A stretch of DNA of 6,045 nt from assembly GCA_910589095.1 (NCBI GenBank), contig CAJUSN010000096.1, positions 3,590 through 9,634 of the forward strand. Direction: 5' to 3'. The DNA comes from an uncultured Muribaculaceae bacterium (GTDB lineage: Bacteria; Bacteroidota; Bacteroidia; Bacteroidales; Muribaculaceae). The notes beneath the pieces were generated by a model. The model made no database searches, had not been told where the DNA came from, and worked only from the letters and a program-made list of their open reading frames with translations. This document shows, piece by piece, positions 3,904 through 6,045 of the stretch (its first letter is position 1; the number at the start of each line of letters is the position of its first letter). The translations under genes were made by a program, and so were the position numbers.

Positions 3904-5186
3904 TTAGGACTGTGTTTGCTATATGGTTGTTTTTCGGAGTATTCATTTCCGGATTTGCACGTACTCTCACACTGGATGAGTGCGTTAAGCTTGCGCGTGA
4001 GAATTATCCCTCTGTAGCGCAATATGGTTTGCTTGACAAAACAAAGCAACTTAACTTTGCTAATATTGCTAAGGTGTGGTTGCCGCAGGGGAGTGTCGGA
4101 GCCCAGATTACATGGCAAAATGAAGTTGCTGCCCTTCCGGATGTTCTCACGGGTATACTGGCTCAAAACGGTGTATCTTATCCCGGATTGGGAAAGACGC
4201 AGTATAGGGTAGGTCTGGATGTGAGCCAACAAATATGGGATGGTGGTAGAAACAGGGCCGGAAAGCGGGCTATTGCCACCGGAACGGAGGTTGAAAAATC
4301 AGCACTTGATGTTGCGCTCTATGACGTTGAAGCAAGAGTTGAGGAACTTTATTTCTCATTGCTTCTACTCCAGGAGTCAATCAAGAGCCTTGACCAACAG
4401 ACTACCCTTGTTGACTCTACTTTGCATCAAGTCAATTCGCTGTTTGCCAATGGTGTGGCGATGAAAAGCGATTGTGATCAAATTGAGGCTAAATTGCTTG
4501 CTATGAAGCAGCAACGAGCCCGATTGATTGCATCGCGAAGCAGCATTGCACGCGTGCTTGGAATTTTTACAGGTTTGAATGTTGAAGATTGTGAACTCGC
4601 AGTCCCGCATCACGAGGAAATAATTGGCTCCGATGCAACTCATCCAAATTTGAGCTTTTTTGATCGTAGGCTGACAAATATTACTGCGCAGGAGGAGGGA
4701 ATCCATGCTTCCGTGATGCCCACGGTAGGTGCATTTTTCAGTGGGTATTACGGTTATCCGGGGTATAATATGTTCAAGAACATGCAGAATCGGCGTCTTT
4801 CATTCAATTTCATGGTTGGATTGAAGTTGTCATGGAATTTCGGTTCGCTATATACACGTAAGAACTCGTTGGAAAAATTGAATTTGGAAAAGCAGATGGT
4901 GGAGACTGAACGTGACGTTTTCAATTTCAATAATCGTATGGCCATTGCGGAGAGCTCCGGACATATCGAGGCTCTGAGGGAGGTGATGCGCAATGATGAA
5001 CGGATATTGGAACTGAGAAGATCTGTGGTGCGGACCGCACAGTCACAGCTGCGCAACGGTGTGATCGATGCCACTTCGCTGTTGACAAAAATCACCGATG
5101 AGGAGCTTGCAGAGAATGAGTTGGTTACACATCGCATTGAGTTGATAAAAGCAATTTACAATCTTAATCATTTAAGAAACAAATGA
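3900..5186 (+). CDS. TolC-type outer membrane efflux protein (OEP family)
   Basis: The 428-residue product is a trimeric outer-membrane channel subunit that would export substrates delivered by the membrane fusion protein encoded next. Residues 1-20 form a signal peptide (IRT, hydrophobic core, SGFA) with cleavage likely before RTLTL. The mature start LTLDECVKLARENYPSV is the standard opening of this family. The two OEP repeats are visible: YRVGLDVSQQIWDGGRNRAGKR (103-123, strand into helix) and the equivalent FMVGLKLSWNFGSLYTRK (about 304-321). Each is followed by long helical stretches that build the periplasmic tunnel, and the end carries LRNGVIDATSLLTKITDEEL and IKAIYNLNHL as usual. Length is typical. 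It starts inside the tetR stop (ATGA) and its own stop overlaps the next start in the same way (5183-5186), so the three genes form one tightly coupled operon. Confidence 0.95.
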   Translation: MIRTVFAIWLFFGVFISGFARTLTLDECVKLARENYPSVAQYGLLDKTKQLNFANIAKVWLPQGSVGAQITWQNEVAALPDVLTGILAQNGVSYPGLGKTQYRVGLDVSQQIWDGGRNRAGKRAIATGTEVEKSALDVALYDVEARVEELYFSLLLLQESIKSLDQQTTLVDSTLHQVNSLFANGVAMKSDCDQIEAKLLAMKQQRARLIASRSSIARVLGIFTGLNVEDCELAVPHHEEIIGSDATHPNLSFFDRRLTNITAQEEGIHASVMPTVGAFFSGYYGYPGYNMFKNMQNRRLSFNFMVGLKLSWNFGSLYTRKNSLEKLNLEKQMVETERDVFNFNNRMAIAESSGHIEALREVMRNDERILELRRSVVRTAQSQLRNGVIDATSLLTKITDEELAENELVTHRIELIKAIYNLNHLRNK

Positions 5187-6045
5187 AAATACAACATCTC
5201 ATCACAGCTGCATTAACAATGCTCATTTCTTCATGCAGCGAGAAAGCGGAGTTTGATGCTTCGGGAAATTTTGAAGCTACGGAAGTTACCCTTTCAGCAG
5301 AATCATCTGGAAAAATCCTGAGCTTTGATGTGGAGGAGGGTGACACTGTTGAAATAGGCGAATTGTTGGCTAAAATAGACACTGTTCAGCTTCAGCTTCA
5401 AAAGGAGCAGTTGATACGGCAACGTTCCGCCTCAAATGCCAATATTCCGGATATTTCAGTTCAGTTGTCATCATACAGAACGGAGCTCGACAAGCAATTG
5501 AGAGAAAAACGCAGAATAGAAAACTTGCTCGCCGATGGAGCGGCCACAACCAAACAGCTTGACGATATCAACTCTGCTATAAAAATGATCGAAGATAAGA
5601 TAAGCGCTCAACAATCAATTCTCTCCAATAATTCAGCATCCATTAGGGAATCTGCCTCGGCAATTGACGTTCAGATCCGTCAGATAGACAGCAGGCTTGA
5701 CGATTGCATGCTGCGCTCGCCCTTAAAAGGCACCGTGCTGACTAAATATTGTGAGGCGGGGGAATACACTGTTACCGGCAAACCGATGCTCAAAATAGCC
5801 AATATCGAACGTATGTATCTCAGAGCGTATTTCACCTCCGCACAGCTGGCGAATCTTAAGCTTGGGCAGCGGGTTAAAGTGTTAGCGGATTTCGGAGGTG
5901 ACAATGTGTATGAATATCCGGGAACAGTGACATGGATTTCGGCGGAGAGTGAATTTACTCCGAAAAATATTCAGACGCAAGATTCGCGCTCCAATTTGGT
6001 CTATGCGGTGAAGATAGCTGTGAAAAATGACGGACGGTTGAAAAT
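5183..6045 (+). CDS. HlyD/YbhG-type membrane fusion lipoprotein (3' end cut by window)
   Basis: The frame is open from the ATG at 5183 to the end of the window, 287 residues so far; about 330 is usual, so a short C-terminal part is missing. The N-terminus is a lipoprotein signal with lipobox ISSC (C18), so the adaptor would be lipid-anchored facing the periplasm. The first half of the lipoyl domain is GKILSFDVEEGDTVEIGELLAKID (43-66). A helical hairpin follows (about 68-172); its tip RIENLLADGAATTKQLDDI matches the usual channel-docking motif. The second lipoyl half and beta barrel follow with LRSPLKGTVLTKY and GEYTVTGKPMLKIANI. The late PKNIQTQDSRSNLVYAVKI (260-278) is characteristic of YbhG-like adaptors of ABC exporters rather than RND pumps. 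It begins in the TolC stop (ATGA). ABC ATPase and ABC-2 permease genes are expected right after the window. Confidence 0.93.
   Translation, partial: MKIQHLITAALTMLISSCSEKAEFDASGNFEATEVTLSAESSGKILSFDVEEGDTVEIGELLAKIDTVQLQLQKEQLIRQRSASNANIPDISVQLSSYRTELDKQLREKRRIENLLADGAATTKQLDDINSAIKMIEDKISAQQSILSNNSASIRESASAIDVQIRQIDSRLDDCMLRSPLKGTVLTKYCEAGEYTVTGKPMLKIANIERMYLRAYFTSAQLANLKLGQRVKVLADFGGDNVYEYPGTVTWISAESEFTPKNIQTQDSRSNLVYAVKIAVKNDGRLK

Noticed and set aside
4377..5137. Antisense frames within the TolC-type gene
   Set aside because: They mirror the well-supported outer-membrane efflux protein and have no independent family signal.
1..6045. CRISPR array, insertion sequence or integrase
   Set aside because: No regularly spaced direct repeats, transposase motifs or recombinase motifs were seen on either strand.

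Overview
The window looks like chromosomal DNA from a Bacteroidales bacterium, plausibly a Muribaculaceae-type gut commensal. Three things point there. Two upstream regions carry Bacteroidetes-style promoters (a TTTG- or TTG-type -33 box, about 18-20 bp, then TATCTTTG or TATCTTCG at -7). Starts lack clear Shine-Dalgarno sequences. The gene families (Nif3 plus C4 zinc-ribbon pair, a DUF5053-like remnant, an RGGARPGAGRP small protein) are common in that order. The genus is inference.

Region 1 (1-1802) is ordinary core genome: the 3' part of a Nif3-family gene, a coiled-coil C4 zinc-ribbon protein 5 bp downstream, a probable terminator, tRNA-Gly(CCC), and a very strong hairpin terminator.

Region 2 (1803-3127) looks accessory and is the least explained part. 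It holds about 360 bp with no convincing gene, dominated by an imperfect inverted repeat of about 158 bp (1974-2131). Then come a 78-residue orphan protein with its own terminator, a promoter with an operator-like inverted repeat, a foldable leader of about 100 nt in front of a 67-residue putative DNA-binding protein, and a decayed DUF5053-like pseudogene with one nonsense codon and one 2-bp frameshift. It closes with a 17-bp palindrome and a bidirectional terminator-like hairpin.

Region 3 (3128-6045) is an efflux operon: a TetR-type regulator, a TolC-type outer membrane channel and a lipoprotein membrane fusion protein of the HlyD/YbhG type. They are joined by two ATGA stop/start overlaps and driven by one good promoter with a perfect 6+2+6 palindrome over the expected transcription start. 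The third gene runs off the window. By analogy with the E. coli cecR-ybhGFSR locus, ABC-type inner-membrane genes are expected just downstream.

No complete new system is proven here. The most unexplained signals are the long inverted repeat, the structured leader of the small DNA-binding gene, and the orphan protein between them.
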